Assembly: GCA_963851415.1 (NCBI GenBank)
Contig: CAWKPF010000002.1
Location: 2,356,001-2,420,000, forward strand
Source: CAWKPF01 sp963851415
GTDB lineage: Bacteria > Acidobacteriota > Thermoanaerobaculia > Multivoradales > Multivoraceae
Direction of reading: 5' to 3'
DNA: 64,000 nucleotides
Part shown: positions 7,296 to 17,033 of the stretch, in pieces
Numbering within the stretch: the first letter of the stretch is position 1
How the letters are laid out: every line of letters begins with the position of its first letter
The notes under the pieces: generated by a model
The model's input: the letters and a program-made list of their open reading frames with translations, nothing else
Told to the model about the DNA's origin: nothing
Databases searched by the model: none
Position numbers and translations under genes: made by a program

Positions 7296-9533
7296 TCAGC
7301 CCGAACGATTCGAGGAGGAGTCGCCGCCCTCGCCGCTCATGCGGCGCTCGACACTCGAGATCCCGCTCAGTCCCCGCAAGGTCTCGCAGAGCTTGTCCAA
7401 CTGCTTGCGGTTGCGCAGTTCGACGATGACGTCGACGCTGGCCCGGCCGGTCTCTTCGGTATTGGCGTCGAGGCTCAGGATGTTCGCCTGCTGTTTGGAG
7501 ATCGATTCCGTGAGTCGCGCCAGGAGTCCGGGAGAATCGCCTCCCCGAATGGTGATCGGGACCCGGTAGGTCCCTCCGCTCTCCTTCTGCCTCGACCACT
7601 CGACCTCGATCTCGCGCTCCGGGTGGTAGAGCAGGTTCTTGACGTTCGGGCACTCCGAGGCGTGGACCGCGACGCCACGCCCGCGGGTGACGTAGCCCAC
7701 GATCGGCTCGCCCGGGAGTGGATTGCAGCACTTGGCGAGGTACGCGAGCAGATCCCCGTGGCCCTTGACCGCCACCGAGCTTTCGCCGAACGGCAGGATC
7801 CGATTCACCGCCTTGCGCAGCCGACTCGGAGGCTCGGAGGCCTTCTCCAGTTCCTGCTCGCTGAGGACCCGGCTCGTGACCTGCTTCGTGGACGTCTTGC
7901 CGAAACCGATCTTGCTGAACAGATCTTCGATTCCGGAGAGTCCTTCGCTCTTCAGATAGGCGCCCATCTGCTGGCTGTCGATCACCTTCTTCGGAGAGAG
8001 GCGGCTGCGGCGCACCTCACGCTCGAAGATCGATCGACCGATCTCGACTGCGCGCTCCCTCTGCTGCGTATTGAGCCAGTGTCGGATCTTGCTCTTGGCC
8101 CGAGGGGTGACCGCGAGATTGAGCCAGTCCCGGCTCGGCTCCCGGTTCGGATTGTTCACGATCTCGACGATGTCGCCGTTCGACAGCGTGGTCCGCAAGG
8201 GCACCAGCCGTCCGTTGACCCGCGCACCGGCGCAGTGATGTCCGATGTCGGTATGGACGCGGTAGGCAAAGTCGAGTGGAGTCGCGCCGCGCGGGAAGGA
8301 GAAGACGTCACCCTTGGGAGTGAAGACGTACACCTCGTCCGGATAGAGATCGATCTTGAGCGTGTTGAGGAAGGTTCTCGGGTCCTTGACCTCTTGCTGC
8401 CACTCGAGCAGTTGGCGCAACCAGAGGATGTTCGGATCGCTTTCTGCCTTGGCGCCCTCCTTGTAGCGCCAATGAGCCGCGATCCCTTCCTCCGCCACGC
8501 GGTCCATTTGATACGTGCGGATCTGGACCTCGAACGGCTGTCCCTGTTCGCCGACCAGCGTGGTGTGCAGCGACTGGTAGAGGTTGGGCTTGGGAACCGC
8601 AATGTAGTCCTTGAAGCGCCCAGGGATCGGCCGCCAGGTCTGATGAGCCACTCCGAGCACGGAGTAGCAGTCCTTCACCTCACTCACCAGGATGCGAAAC
8701 GCCAGGTAGTCGTACAGCTCGCCGAGATCGATGTCTTGGCGACGGAGCTTCTGGTAGATCGAGTAGTAACCCTTGACGCGATGGCTGATCTCACATTCGA
8801 CTCCGGCACCATCGAGCACTTCGGCCAACTGCTCGCGGATGCGCCGGGTCGCCCCTCGGCCCAGTTTGACTCTCTGGTCCAGGCTGGCCTGCAGCTCGGC
8901 GAACTGGTGCGGGTACAGGTGGAAGAACGCCAGATCCTCCAGCTGCCCCCTGACCATCGACATTCCCAGACGATGCGCGATCGGGGCGTAGATCTCGAGC
9001 GTCTCGCGCGCAATGCGCCGCTTCTTGTCGGTGGGCATCGGACCGAGGGTCTGCATGTTGTGCAGCCGATCGGCGAGTTTGACGACGATGACGCGGATGT
9101 CCTTGGCAGAGGCAAGGATCAGTTTTCGGAACGTCTCGGCCTGAGCTTCATCGCGCCGAACATAGGAGTGCCGACCGATCTTCGACACGCCGTCGACCAG
9201 GTGTGCGATCTCGTCACCGAACGAATCCGCGAGCGCAGCCCGCTCGACTCCGGTGTCTTCGAGCACGTCGTGCAACAGTCCCACTGCCACACAGGTCTCG
9301 TCGAAGTCCAGGTCGGCGAGCAGATAGGCGACCGCCAACGGGTGGGTGATGTAGGGCTCACCCGAACGGCGGAGCTGGTCACGGTGCTGCGACTCCGCGA
9401 ACTGGTAGACCTTTGTCAGCCACTCCTCGTCGAAAGGGCGCTCGTGGGACGACAAGCGATCGAACACGTCGCTCAGCTCGAGACCGGGCTTCGACTCCAC
9501 CGGCGGTCGCAGCTGTTTGGCTTTCGAGGGCAT
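7296..9533 (-). CDS. rel: Bifunctional (p)ppGpp synthetase/hydrolase Rel (RelA/SpoT family)
   Basis: Rel makes (p)ppGpp from ATP and GTP/GDP and hydrolyses it, controlling the stringent response. The 745-residue protein has an N-terminal HD hydrolase domain with LLHDVLEDT and VKLADRLHNMQTL, a synthetase domain with GYYSIYQKLRR, a TGS domain (DEVYVFTPKGDVFSFPRGAT), a zinc-finger/helical region with AKCCNPLPGEPIVGYVTRGRG, and a C-terminal ACT domain. The synthetase has RFKD in IPGRFKDYIAVPKPN; this RxKD motif marks bifunctional Rel rather than RelA-only (ExDD) enzymes. The intact HD residues agree. The ATG at 9533 is preferred; a GTG at 9584 is an alternative, and neither has a strong ribosome site. 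Confidence 0.95.
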   Translation of the reverse strand: MPSKAKQLRPPVESKPGLELSDVFDRLSSHERPFDEEWLTKVYQFAESQHRDQLRRSGEPYITHPLAVAYLLADLDFDETCVAVGLLHDVLEDTGVERAALADSFGDEIAHLVDGVSKIGRHSYVRRDEAQAETFRKLILASAKDIRVIVVKLADRLHNMQTLGPMPTDKKRRIARETLEIYAPIAHRLGMSMVRGQLEDLAFFHLYPHQFAELQASLDQRVKLGRGATRRIREQLAEVLDGAGVECEISHRVKGYYSIYQKLRRQDIDLGELYDYLAFRILVSEVKDCYSVLGVAHQTWRPIPGRFKDYIAVPKPNLYQSLHTTLVGEQGQPFEVQIRTYQMDRVAEEGIAAHWRYKEGAKAESDPNILWLRQLLEWQQEVKDPRTFLNTLKIDLYPDEVYVFTPKGDVFSFPRGATPLDFAYRVHTDIGHHCAGARVNGRLVPLRTTLSNGDIVEIVNNPNREPSRDWLNLAVTPRAKSKIRHWLNTQQRERAVEIGRSIFEREVRRSRLSPKKVIDSQQMGAYLKSEGLSGIEDLFSKIGFGKTSTKQVTSRVLSEQELEKASEPPSRLRKAVNRILPFGESSVAVKGHGDLLAYLAKCCNPLPGEPIVGYVTRGRGVAVHASECPNVKNLLYHPEREIEVEWSRQKESGGTYRVPITIRGGDSPGLLARLTESISKQQANILSLDANTEETGRASVDVIVELRNRKQLDKLCETLRGLSGISSVERRMSGEGGDSSSNRSG

Positions 9534-9630
9534 GACCGGGACTCTTGGGAACCGGGAGACCGAGTGGCCGTGCTTCGCGTCCACGAGCTACCGGCCGCTC
9601 GGGGCCACGCTTCGCTCGAACGGGTGGACT

Positions 9631-10809
9631 CTAGGCCGCGACCGGCTTCTCTTTGCGCCCACGCTGGCGCTCGCCGCCGAACAGGTTCTCCCAGGCCAGC
9701 ACGACAGGGCTGGCGATGAAGATCGAGGAATAGGTACCGACAACCACACCGATCAACAAGACGAAGGCGAAGCCACGGATGACCTCTCCGCCAAAGACGT
9801 AGAGGGAGCCGACGGCCAGCAGGGTGGTGCCCGAGGTCAGAAGCGTGCGCGACAACGTCTGATTCAGACTGGTGTTGAGCACCTGAGTCAGCGGTTCGCG
9901 CCGGGTGCGCCTGAGATTCTCCCGGACCCGATCGAACACCACGACGGTGTCGTTCACCGAGTAGCCGACCACGGTCAGGAACGCGGCGATGGTCGTGAGG
10001 TTGAATTCATAGCCGGCGAGAGCGTAGAGGCCGAGGCTGATGATGACGTCGTGAAAGATCGCTGCCACGGCACCGATGCCGAAGCGCAGCTCGAACCGCC
10101 ACCAGATATAGGCCAGCATGCCGAGCATCGACATCACCACCGCCAGGATGCCCTTCATACGGAGTTCCTGACCGATGAGTGGGCCCACGGTGTCGACCGC
10201 GAGCACCGCGTACGGACCGGTGGACGTCTTCTGCTCGAGCACGGCCCGCACTTCCGGGGAAACCTCGCTCACCCTGTCGAGCTGAGCCAGATCCGTGATC
10301 ATGCCGTCGCTCTGGCGAACCGCCATGATCGCTTCCGCCACCTCGTCGTAGCGGCTCGCGGCCGCGGCGTCGTCTTCGGCGCGTAGGCCCTCCGGGTCGT
10401 CTCCGTAGAGCAGCGACGCCAGCGCTTCCGTGCCTCGTCGATTGAGGTCGAAGTTCGTAGGGGCACCGAGGTAGGAGTCCAACGCCTGCTCGATCTGAAT
10501 CCGACTGCCCTCTTCGTTGCCCTCGACGATCGGGGTCTTGATCATCACCTCGTGGAGCTCGGGGGCGCCGAAGTTCTGGATCAGGGCGTCTCCCAGTCCG
10601 CTGGCGGCCAGCGAACCACGCAGGTCGTCGATCGACGGTTCGTCCTTGAACTTGACGATCAGCTGCGTTCCGCCCTCGAAGTCGATTCCGATGTTGAGAT
10701 GACCGATCAGAACGACTGACAGACAGGCCACGACCAGAACCGCGGAGACCGCCAGCCAGATACGCCGCGCCCCCATGAAATCGATATTGGTATCGCGAAA
10801 GAACTCCAT
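9631..10809 (-). CDS. secF: Protein translocase subunit SecF
   Basis: SecF works with SecD as the proton-driven partner of SecYEG that helps complete protein export. The 392-residue protein has the first membrane segment (WLAVSAVLVVACLSVVLIG), the periplasmic P1 entry motif GIDFEGGTQLIVKF, a periplasmic domain, and five further membrane segments with FLTVVGYSVNDTVVVFDR and the ending region FAFVLLIGVVVGTYSSIFIASP. The periplasmic insert is longer than in E. coli SecF (323 residues), with an acidic stretch near residues 110-150. It follows secD by about 50 bp. Confidence 0.95.
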   Translation of the reverse strand: MEFFRDTNIDFMGARRIWLAVSAVLVVACLSVVLIGHLNIGIDFEGGTQLIVKFKDEPSIDDLRGSLAASGLGDALIQNFGAPELHEVMIKTPIVEGNEEGSRIQIEQALDSYLGAPTNFDLNRRGTEALASLLYGDDPEGLRAEDDAAAASRYDEVAEAIMAVRQSDGMITDLAQLDRVSEVSPEVRAVLEQKTSTGPYAVLAVDTVGPLIGQELRMKGILAVVMSMLGMLAYIWWRFELRFGIGAVAAIFHDVIISLGLYALAGYEFNLTTIAAFLTVVGYSVNDTVVVFDRVRENLRRTRREPLTQVLNTSLNQTLSRTLLTSGTTLLAVGSLYVFGGEVIRGFAFVLLIGVVVGTYSSIFIASPVVLAWENLFGGERQRGRKEKPVAA

Positions 10810-10859
10810 CTCGAAGACTCCTGATCTGAAAAACCCTGGTCTCTACTGGCCAGTGGCCG

Positions 10860-12434
10860 TCAGATCGACAGATGCTCTACGCGGCTGCGGCGAGAGACCC
10901 AGAGGTCGAACAGCCAGCGACTGTTGAAAACGGCGGTGAACACCGAAGCGAGGATTCCGATCGAGAGTGTCACGGCGAAGCCCCGGATCGGCCCGGTACC
11001 GAAGTTGAAGAGAAAGAGAGCGGCAATCAGCGTCGTGACGTTGGCATCGAGAATGGAAGAAAACGCCTTGGCGAAGCCGGACTGAATAGCCGACTTGACG
11101 GTCCGTCCGTTGTGGAGCTCCTCGCGGATGCGCTCGAACACCAGCACGTTCGCGTCGACCGCCATACCGATCGTGAGAATGATGCCGGCGATGCCGGGCA
11201 GGGTCAGGGTCGCACCGAAATAGGCGAGAGCCCCGAACACGATCAGGAAGTTCATCGCCAGTGCGACCACCGCGTTGATGCCAGCGCCTCGGTACACGAT
11301 CAGCATCGCCAGCACGACCAGGGCTACACCGATCATGAAAGCCCGCAGACCCTGGTCGATCGAGTCCTGACCGAGGGAGGGCCCGACGGTGCGTTCCTCG
11401 AGATAGTTGATGCTGGCCGGCAGGGCACCACTCTTGAGGACCGTGACCATGTCCTCGACCTGCTGCTGGGTGTATCCACCGGTGATCTGGCCGCTGTCGG
11501 TGATCCGCCCGTTGATGCGCGGCGCGGTCTGGACCTTACCGTCCAGGACGATCGCGAGACCTCGGCCGATGTTCTCCCCGGTCGCCTTGCCGAACCGCTG
11601 GGCGCCATCGGCGTTGAAGCTGAAACCGACCACGGGCTCGTTGAACTCTCCCAGAGTCGGGTAGGCATCTCGGAGGTCACGGCCGGTCACGACCTGCGCG
11701 CGCTCCAGAGCGAAGTAGTAGCTGTCGGTGAGGTTGCCCTCATCGTCGCGCACCTCTTGCTCGAAGATCTCGAGATGATCGGGCAGCCGGCCTCCGTAGT
11801 TCGCCAACACGTCCTGCTCGGAGAACACCACCTGCCCGGCCGGGGGGAAGTCGACCAGGCGAAACTCGAGGAATGCCGTGTTCTTGATCAGACCCTTGAC
11901 GCGCTCGGGATCGTCCACACCCGGAAGCTGCACGACAATGCGATTGGTGCCGAGACCCTGGCGCTGGATGACCGGCTCAGCCACACCGAAGGCGTCGATC
12001 CGGTTGCGAATCGTGGTCAGGGCCTGGCGAATCGCCTGCTCGCGAATCTGGGTGTCCTGATCGGCGCGGCGGCGGAAATTCAATGCGTCGCCAGTCCGAC
12101 TCCAGTCCCAACCGACGAGGTAGTCGTCGGCGACCTGCTTCACGGTGTCGTCCGCACTGGCGGGCACACCGTTGACCACGAATCGGCTGTCGCCGTCTCG
12201 GACCCCCTGAGCTCCCGCGACACCCTCCTCGGCCAGCCGCTCTCTCAGCACCTGGATGTCCTTCTCGGTTTCGGCACGCAGCGCGTCGTCGGTCTGCACT
12301 TCGAGCACCAGGTGGATACCGCCGCGCAGATCGAGCCCGAGATGGATCCGCTCACTGGGCGGGGTCACGGAGACGATGGCCGCAGTGATGACGGCAAGAA
12401 TGACCAGGCCGCGCCACAATAGAGAGTTCTTCAT
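10860..12434 (-). CDS. secD: Protein translocase subunit SecD
   Basis: SecD is the larger membrane subunit of the SecDF export booster. The 524-residue protein has an N-terminal membrane segment (LVILAVITAAIVSVTP), the P1 signature HLGLDLRGGIHLVLEV, a large periplasmic domain with NRIDAFGVAEPVIQRQG, and a C-terminal six-helix bundle containing MAVDANVLVFERIREEL. The start at 12434 is preceded by AAGGAGACACGAGCGG; an upstream in-frame ATG (12608) would extend it by a sequence overlapping yajC and is rejected. The gene order yajC-secD-secF is standard. Confidence 0.95.
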   Translation of the reverse strand: MKNSLLWRGLVILAVITAAIVSVTPPSERIHLGLDLRGGIHLVLEVQTDDALRAETEKDIQVLRERLAEEGVAGAQGVRDGDSRFVVNGVPASADDTVKQVADDYLVGWDWSRTGDALNFRRRADQDTQIREQAIRQALTTIRNRIDAFGVAEPVIQRQGLGTNRIVVQLPGVDDPERVKGLIKNTAFLEFRLVDFPPAGQVVFSEQDVLANYGGRLPDHLEIFEQEVRDDEGNLTDSYYFALERAQVVTGRDLRDAYPTLGEFNEPVVGFSFNADGAQRFGKATGENIGRGLAIVLDGKVQTAPRINGRITDSGQITGGYTQQQVEDMVTVLKSGALPASINYLEERTVGPSLGQDSIDQGLRAFMIGVALVVLAMLIVYRGAGINAVVALAMNFLIVFGALAYFGATLTLPGIAGIILTIGMAVDANVLVFERIREELHNGRTVKSAIQSGFAKAFSSILDANVTTLIAALFLFNFGTGPIRGFAVTLSIGILASVFTAVFNSRWLFDLWVSRRSRVEHLSI

Positions 12435-12453
12435 CCGCTCGTGTCTCCTTGGG

Positions 12454-12780
12454 TCAGGATTTCGCGCTATCGCCTTCGTTGACGAGAGCGGCGATCCCGG
12501 TCTTCGAGACGCGCACCTTGACGCCGTCCGCAATCTTGAGGAGTACATTGGCCGGCTCGACACTGGCGACTTCGCCGTGCAGCCCGCCGTGGGTGATGAC
12601 TTTGTCACCGCGCTTGAGTTGGTCCACTGCGGACTGCAGTTCCTTCTGCCGCTTCCGGGTGGGCCCGATGACCAGGAACCAGAAGATCAAGAACACCAGC
12701 ACCAGCGGAACGAAGCTGATCAATCCGGCGGTCGGATCGCCTTGCTGCAACACCGCGAGAATTGGCATGGACGTCGCCAT
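12454..12780 (-). CDS. yajC: Preprotein translocase subunit YajC
   Basis: YajC is a small single-span protein of the SecDF-YajC complex. The 108-residue protein has one membrane segment (FVPLVLVFLIFWFLVIGP) followed by the family motif RKRQKELQ and a cytoplasmic domain with KRGDKVITHGGLHGEVASV. The start at 12780 is supported by GGAGAGACACGAT upstream. It is 19 bp upstream of secD, so the three genes form one unit. Confidence 0.93.
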   Translation of the reverse strand: MATSMPILAVLQQGDPTAGLISFVPLVLVFLIFWFLVIGPTRKRQKELQSAVDQLKRGDKVITHGGLHGEVASVEPANVLLKIADGVKVRVSKTGIAALVNEGDSAKS

Positions 12781-12956
12781 ATCGTGTCTCTCCGTTCCGG
12801 ACCGCTTCGAGAGTCTGGGCGGCGGAACCTGCAATCTTGGTATCTAGAGAATTCCGAAACCGCTCCAACAGGCCCCGCGCCGTCAGAGTGTCTCCTCGAG
12901 GTCGACGACGGTCCCTGAGGCGATCCCCTGCTCCCAGATGAGGGGGACGGTCGCGC

Positions 12957-14102
12957 CTATCCCATGGTCTCGCGACGCACGACTGCTGCCGCCAGATCCG
13001 CCAGGGTTCCGGATTGGAGAGCTTGTCGGACTTCACCCATGAAGTCAAGGTAGAAGCGGACGTTGTGCAGCGTTGCCAGGACCTTGGCCGTGATCTCGCC
13101 GGTCTTGAAGAGATGATGCAGAAAGGCCCGGCTGACGCCGATCTCCGAGCCTTCCGGACCCGCTGGATCGATCGGGAGCGGGTCGTCGCGGTAGCGCGAG
13201 TTCTTGATCTTCAAGATGCCCTCGCGGGTGTACAGATTCCCGTGACGAGCGTTTCGAGTCGGCAGAACGCAATCGAACAGGTCCACACCGTGAGACACCG
13301 CGTGCAGGATGTCTCCCGGATGGCCCAAGCCCATGAGATAGCGCGGCTTCTCGGAGGGCAGCAAGGCCGCGGTCAGCTCGGTCATCTCGCGCCCGAGAGC
13401 GCGGTCCTCGCCGACACTCACTCCGCCGATGGCATATCCATCGAAGTCGAGGGGCACGAGCTGCTCGACGGCGACCCGCCTGAGCTCCGGATAGAAACTC
13501 CCCTGGACGATGCCGAACAGCCCGCCGGCTCCATGCGAGCGGACCCGACGCGACTTCTCGGCCCATCGCTGGGTACGCTCGAGCGAGAGTCCAGCGTCCA
13601 CCTCGCTGACCGGCCAGGGAGGACACTCATCGAGCACCATCGCGATGTCCACGCCGATGCGCTCCTGCATCTCGACGACGCTCTCCGGAGTGAACCGCCA
13701 CTGGCTCCCGTCGTGGTGCGAACGGAAGGTCACCCCCTCGTCGTCGACCTGACGAAGCGCGGCGAGACTGAAGACCTGGTATCCGCCAGAATCCGTCAAG
13801 ATCGGCCCCTGCCAGCCGGTAAACGAATGGACCCCTCCCAAACGCTCGACCCGCTCGATCCCCGGGCGCACCGCCAGGTGATACAGGTTCGAAAGCATGA
13901 TCTGGGCACCGGAAGCCGCCAGTTCGTTGGGTCCGACTCCCTTGACCGCACCCAGGGTCCCCACGGGCATGAACGCTGGCGTGTCGATCGATCCGTGGGC
14001 CGTTGCGAGACGGCCGAGTCGTCCCCGATCTCCGAAAGGGGGTTCGGGGGAGCGGACCGCGGCGGAGTCGTCCCGAGGGAGAACCTCGAAACGCAGACTC
14101 AC
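12957..14102 (-). CDS. tgt: Queuine/preQ1 tRNA-ribosyltransferase (TGT)
   Basis: TGT exchanges guanine-34 for preQ1 in GU(N) tRNAs, a step of queuosine synthesis. The 381-residue protein carries the family blocks DTPAFMPVGTLGAVKGV, MLSNLYHLAVRPG, DSGGYQVFSLAALR, GIVQGSFYPELRR, GGVSVGEDRA, YLMGLGHPGDIL and the catalytic region GVDLFDCVLPTRNARHG. The expected zinc-site cysteines (CxC-x2-C) are not evident near the C-terminus, where RYRDDPLPIDPAG stands instead. The GTG start at 14102 overlaps the lolA stop in GTGA, indicating coupling; upstream in-frame starts would lie inside lolA. Confidence 0.92.
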   Translation of the reverse strand: MSLRFEVLPRDDSAAVRSPEPPFGDRGRLGRLATAHGSIDTPAFMPVGTLGAVKGVGPNELAASGAQIMLSNLYHLAVRPGIERVERLGGVHSFTGWQGPILTDSGGYQVFSLAALRQVDDEGVTFRSHHDGSQWRFTPESVVEMQERIGVDIAMVLDECPPWPVSEVDAGLSLERTQRWAEKSRRVRSHGAGGLFGIVQGSFYPELRRVAVEQLVPLDFDGYAIGGVSVGEDRALGREMTELTAALLPSEKPRYLMGLGHPGDILHAVSHGVDLFDCVLPTRNARHGNLYTREGILKIKNSRYRDDPLPIDPAGPEGSEIGVSRAFLHHLFKTGEITAKVLATLHNVRFYLDFMGEVRQALQSGTLADLAAAVVRRETMG

Positions 14103-14854
14103 GGTGCGCTCGAGTTGCCGCGGCTCACTCGCTCGACCACCACGTCGGGGGGGAGATCCACCTCGAACTGACCCTCGGGAAGACCCAGATTGATCTTCAT
14201 GTCCTTGAAGCGGTAGTCGGTGTAGTCCCCGTTGGCTTCGACGTACTTCAAGCGAATCGGCAGGAAGGTCTTCTCGTCGACCCACAGCTCGATGGACTCG
14301 ACGCGCCTAGAAATCCGGCTGAAGCGGGGATCGAGAAGGAGGCGATAGGGCCCGCCCGATTCACCCGGAAAGTTCACGGTCAGGAAGAAGTACTTCATCA
14401 TGGACTCGAGCGAGCCGCCGGCCCCGAGATACTTGAAGACCTGGTCCGCGTAGCGCTTCACCGTCACGGTCTCGGCCCGACCGAGGTCCTTGTACCAGGT
14501 GAGCATCTTCGTGTCGTCGATGAGCATGACGATCGGATCCGGTGTCAGGTACTCCCAACGAATCTGCTCCGGAGCCCGATAGGTGAACACCCCAGTCGAA
14601 GTCTCGGGCTCCACGAACAGCGCGCTGACCTTCTCCTGTTCGAACTCGGCCTCCATGGTTTCGACGAGGCTCTGTTCGAGCTTGATGCGCTCCACCAGGA
14701 GATCCAGTCGCTCCCTCAAGGATCGACTCTTGTCGGTCGGGTCCGGCTTCGCGGCTTCCCCCTGGGGCATCGCCGCCAGCGGCGCCGCCGCGAGCGCTGC
14801 CAGCAGAATCGAGATCGGAAGCAGCCAGCGGCCGCCAATGCCTTTCATTGCCAT
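14099..14854 (-). CDS. lolA: Outer-membrane lipoprotein carrier LolA
   Basis: LolA shuttles lipoproteins across the periplasm from LolCDE to the outer membrane. The 251-residue protein has an export signal (LLPISILLAALAAAPLAAM), a charged helix, and a LolA beta fold with GVFTYRAPEQIRWEYLTP, DDTKMLTWYKDLGRAE and RRVESIELWVDEKTFLPI. The start at 14854 follows GCGGAGAAGAC. It is somewhat longer than E. coli LolA (203 residues). Its stop overlaps the tgt start by 4 bp, so tgt is likely translated from the same message. Confidence 0.88.
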   Translation of the reverse strand: MAMKGIGGRWLLPISILLAALAAAPLAAMPQGEAAKPDPTDKSRSLRERLDLLVERIKLEQSLVETMEAEFEQEKVSALFVEPETSTGVFTYRAPEQIRWEYLTPDPIVMLIDDTKMLTWYKDLGRAETVTVKRYADQVFKYLGAGGSLESMMKYFFLTVNFPGESGGPYRLLLDPRFSRISRRVESIELWVDEKTFLPIRLKYVEANGDYTDYRFKDMKINLGLPEGQFEVDLPPDVVVERVSRGNSSAP

Positions 14855-15044
14855 GTCTTCTCCGCGGTGGCCGTGGGGACCTGAGGGTTTGCGACGGGAA
14901 CGAACACGGGCGGTGTGGGGAGAGGGGATTGCAGGACCGTGAGGGGACCAGTTCACTCACGACCCCGTGAGCAGATTCCGGGTCGAGGCCGCGACGCCAT
15001 GCTAGCAGTCCCTCTCGCCCCAGGGGTGCGAACGGGCCCTCTTG

Positions 15045-15074
15045 TTGACACTCTCGCGAGGGCAATGCTAGCTT
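15045..15074 (+). promoter_or_regulatory. Putative sigma70 promoter of the FYDLN gene
   Basis: A perfect TTGACA (15045-15050) is followed 18 bp later by TAGCTT (15069-15074). It lies about 70 bp upstream of the ATG at 15146, in the divergent gap with lolA. No operator or leader structure is evident. Confidence 0.5.
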
Positions 15075-15145
15075 CTCGCCGCTTTCGCAGAACGCCGAAA
15101 GCACCTAGAGAGCCGTCCCATTCTCGAAGCGAAGGACCTTATCCC

Positions 15146-15441
<296 letters not shown>

Positions 15442-15445
<4 letters not shown>

Positions 15446-16263
15446 GCGCCAGCGGGCCGACGCCAATGCTCATCGCGGCCATTTGTCTCGGTCTGATCAC
15501 CCTCGGCAGCCACACAGTCATCCCCTTCCTCTTGTCGAAGGAGCGCTCGACCCGCCAGCAGCAGGTTGGAAGGTCGTGGTCCCTGCTCGCCGTCCCTCTC
15601 ACCCTGTTCGCGTCCCTGCCCTGGCTGCTGCTCGTGTCCAGGTCCGCGCTCGCTACCGTCCACGGCGTGCTCCCCGAGGTGAGATTGGCCTTGGTGCTGA
15701 CGCTCGGACTCGTCTCTTGCGACCTTGTCGTCTTGGCGCTCTATCGCCGATTCGACCGCACGAGTTGGCTTCTGGCCGCCCTGCTTGGGCTGGTCGTGGG
15801 TCTAGGGCTCGGCCATGCCTTCTTCTCCCTCGGCCTCGGCTTCGAGGAGACGGAGCTCGGCCCGGTCCTGGCTGAGCTCGGGGAAGAGGGCTGGGTGGAG
15901 AATGTCCCGGCAACGCTCTCGGTCAGGCCCCCCGCTCTCGCCAGCGCCCTCAGGGCTCTCGTTCTTCTGCCCGTCGCGTTCGCGGCAGCAGCACCGGTGG
16001 TCGCGCTCTGCGGTGCGAACACCTTCAAGCCGAGTCATGCAAGGGGGCTCGGACTCGTCGCAGCCGCGGGCCTCGTCCTCCTTTTCTTGACGCTGCCAGT
16101 GCCCCTTCGTGCGCTCCTGATCCAGAACCGAGATCCTCTCACTCTGCTGTCTGCCGCCCTGCTCACACTCGCGGCTCCCTGGCTCCCGAAGGGGATGCGC
16201 CATTCCGTGTCGATCCTCGCAACCGCGGTTACTGCGGTCTTTCTCTCCCGTCTGGTCGGCTGA
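15442..16263 (+). CDS. Hypothetical multi-span membrane protein
   Basis: The 273-residue protein is very hydrophobic, with about seven predicted membrane segments (for example LIAAICLGLITLG, LALVLTLGLVSCDLVVLAL, LLAALLGLVVGLGLG and the C-terminal SVSILATAVTAVFLSRLV). I do not recognise a family. A loop at about residues 130-155 is acidic. The GTG start overlaps the FYDLN stop by 4 bp, so the two are probably coupled; an ATG eight codons downstream (15466) is an alternative. No catalytic motif is visible. Confidence 0.65.
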
Positions 16264-16315
16264 GTGGGAGCAGGCGATTCGTGACGCGTAGCCGGGACGC
16301 TAGACTCGGTGTTCC

Positions 16316-16990
16316 ATGTCCCAGCGTCTGGCGATTCCCCTCTTCCCACTCCCCAACGTCGTGCACTTTCCGGCGACCGAGCTTCGCCTTCACGTGTTCG
16401 AGCCCCGGTACCGCCAACTGGTCTCCGATCTCGGCGAACGCGACGAAGACCACCGCTGGATAGGGATGGTCCTACTCAAAGGTGGCCGCAGTACTTCGGG
16501 CCTGCCACCGATCCACCCGCACGGCACCGTGGGCCGCTTGCGAGACGTCGAGTACCTGTCCGACGGACGCTCGAACATCCTGCTCGAAGGGGGCTTCCGA
16601 TTTCACATCGACCGAGAGCTCCCCTCGAGCCATCCCTACCGTCAGGCGTTGGTCCGGCTACTCGAGGAACCGGAGATGCTCGAGGAGGCACCCGGGGTGG
16701 TGGCATTGCGCCGGGAGCTTCAGGAGGTGGCAATCGCCCTCGCGAGCGAATCCAGGATGGCCGGGTCGCTCGAAGGGGGCGAAGTCTCGACAGTCCAGCC
16801 ATCCCTGGAGGTTCTGGTCAACCGCCTCTGCGCCGCGATCGACCTTCCGGTCCAGCGCAAATTGGAGCTTCTGAGCGACCCGCTGCCCCAACGCGCCCTC
16901 AACCTGCTCACCGTGCTGCGCGGCCGCAAGCACACCCTCGATCTTCTGCGGCCCTTTCGACACCTTCAGGGCGGCGCCTCCAACAACTGA
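16316..16990 (+). CDS. Stand-alone LON substrate-binding domain protein
   Basis: The 224-residue protein matches the N-terminal substrate-binding domain of Lon protease: AIPLFPLPNVVHFPATELRLHVFEPRY-type start (residues 5-31) and VGRLRDVEYLSDGRSNILLEG. It has no AAA ATPase and no Ser-Lys protease domain. Such small LON-domain proteins are widespread; their function is not well known and may be in protein binding or quality control. It precedes the HD-domain gene by 43 bp on the same strand. Confidence 0.88.
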   Translation: MSQRLAIPLFPLPNVVHFPATELRLHVFEPRYRQLVSDLGERDEDHRWIGMVLLKGGRSTSGLPPIHPHGTVGRLRDVEYLSDGRSNILLEGGFRFHIDRELPSSHPYRQALVRLLEEPEMLEEAPGVVALRRELQEVAIALASESRMAGSLEGGEVSTVQPSLEVLVNRLCAAIDLPVQRKLELLSDPLPQRALNLLTVLRGRKHTLDLLRPFRHLQGGASNN

Positions 16991-17033
16991 CTTCTTCTTG
17001 CCGCCGACATCTCTTCCCGACAACGGAGCATCC

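Noticed and set aside
7623..9719. Long plus-strand open frame of 698 codons
   Set aside because: It lies antisense to rel, its translation is rich in Arg, His and Asp with no family motif, and long antisense frames are expected at this GC content.
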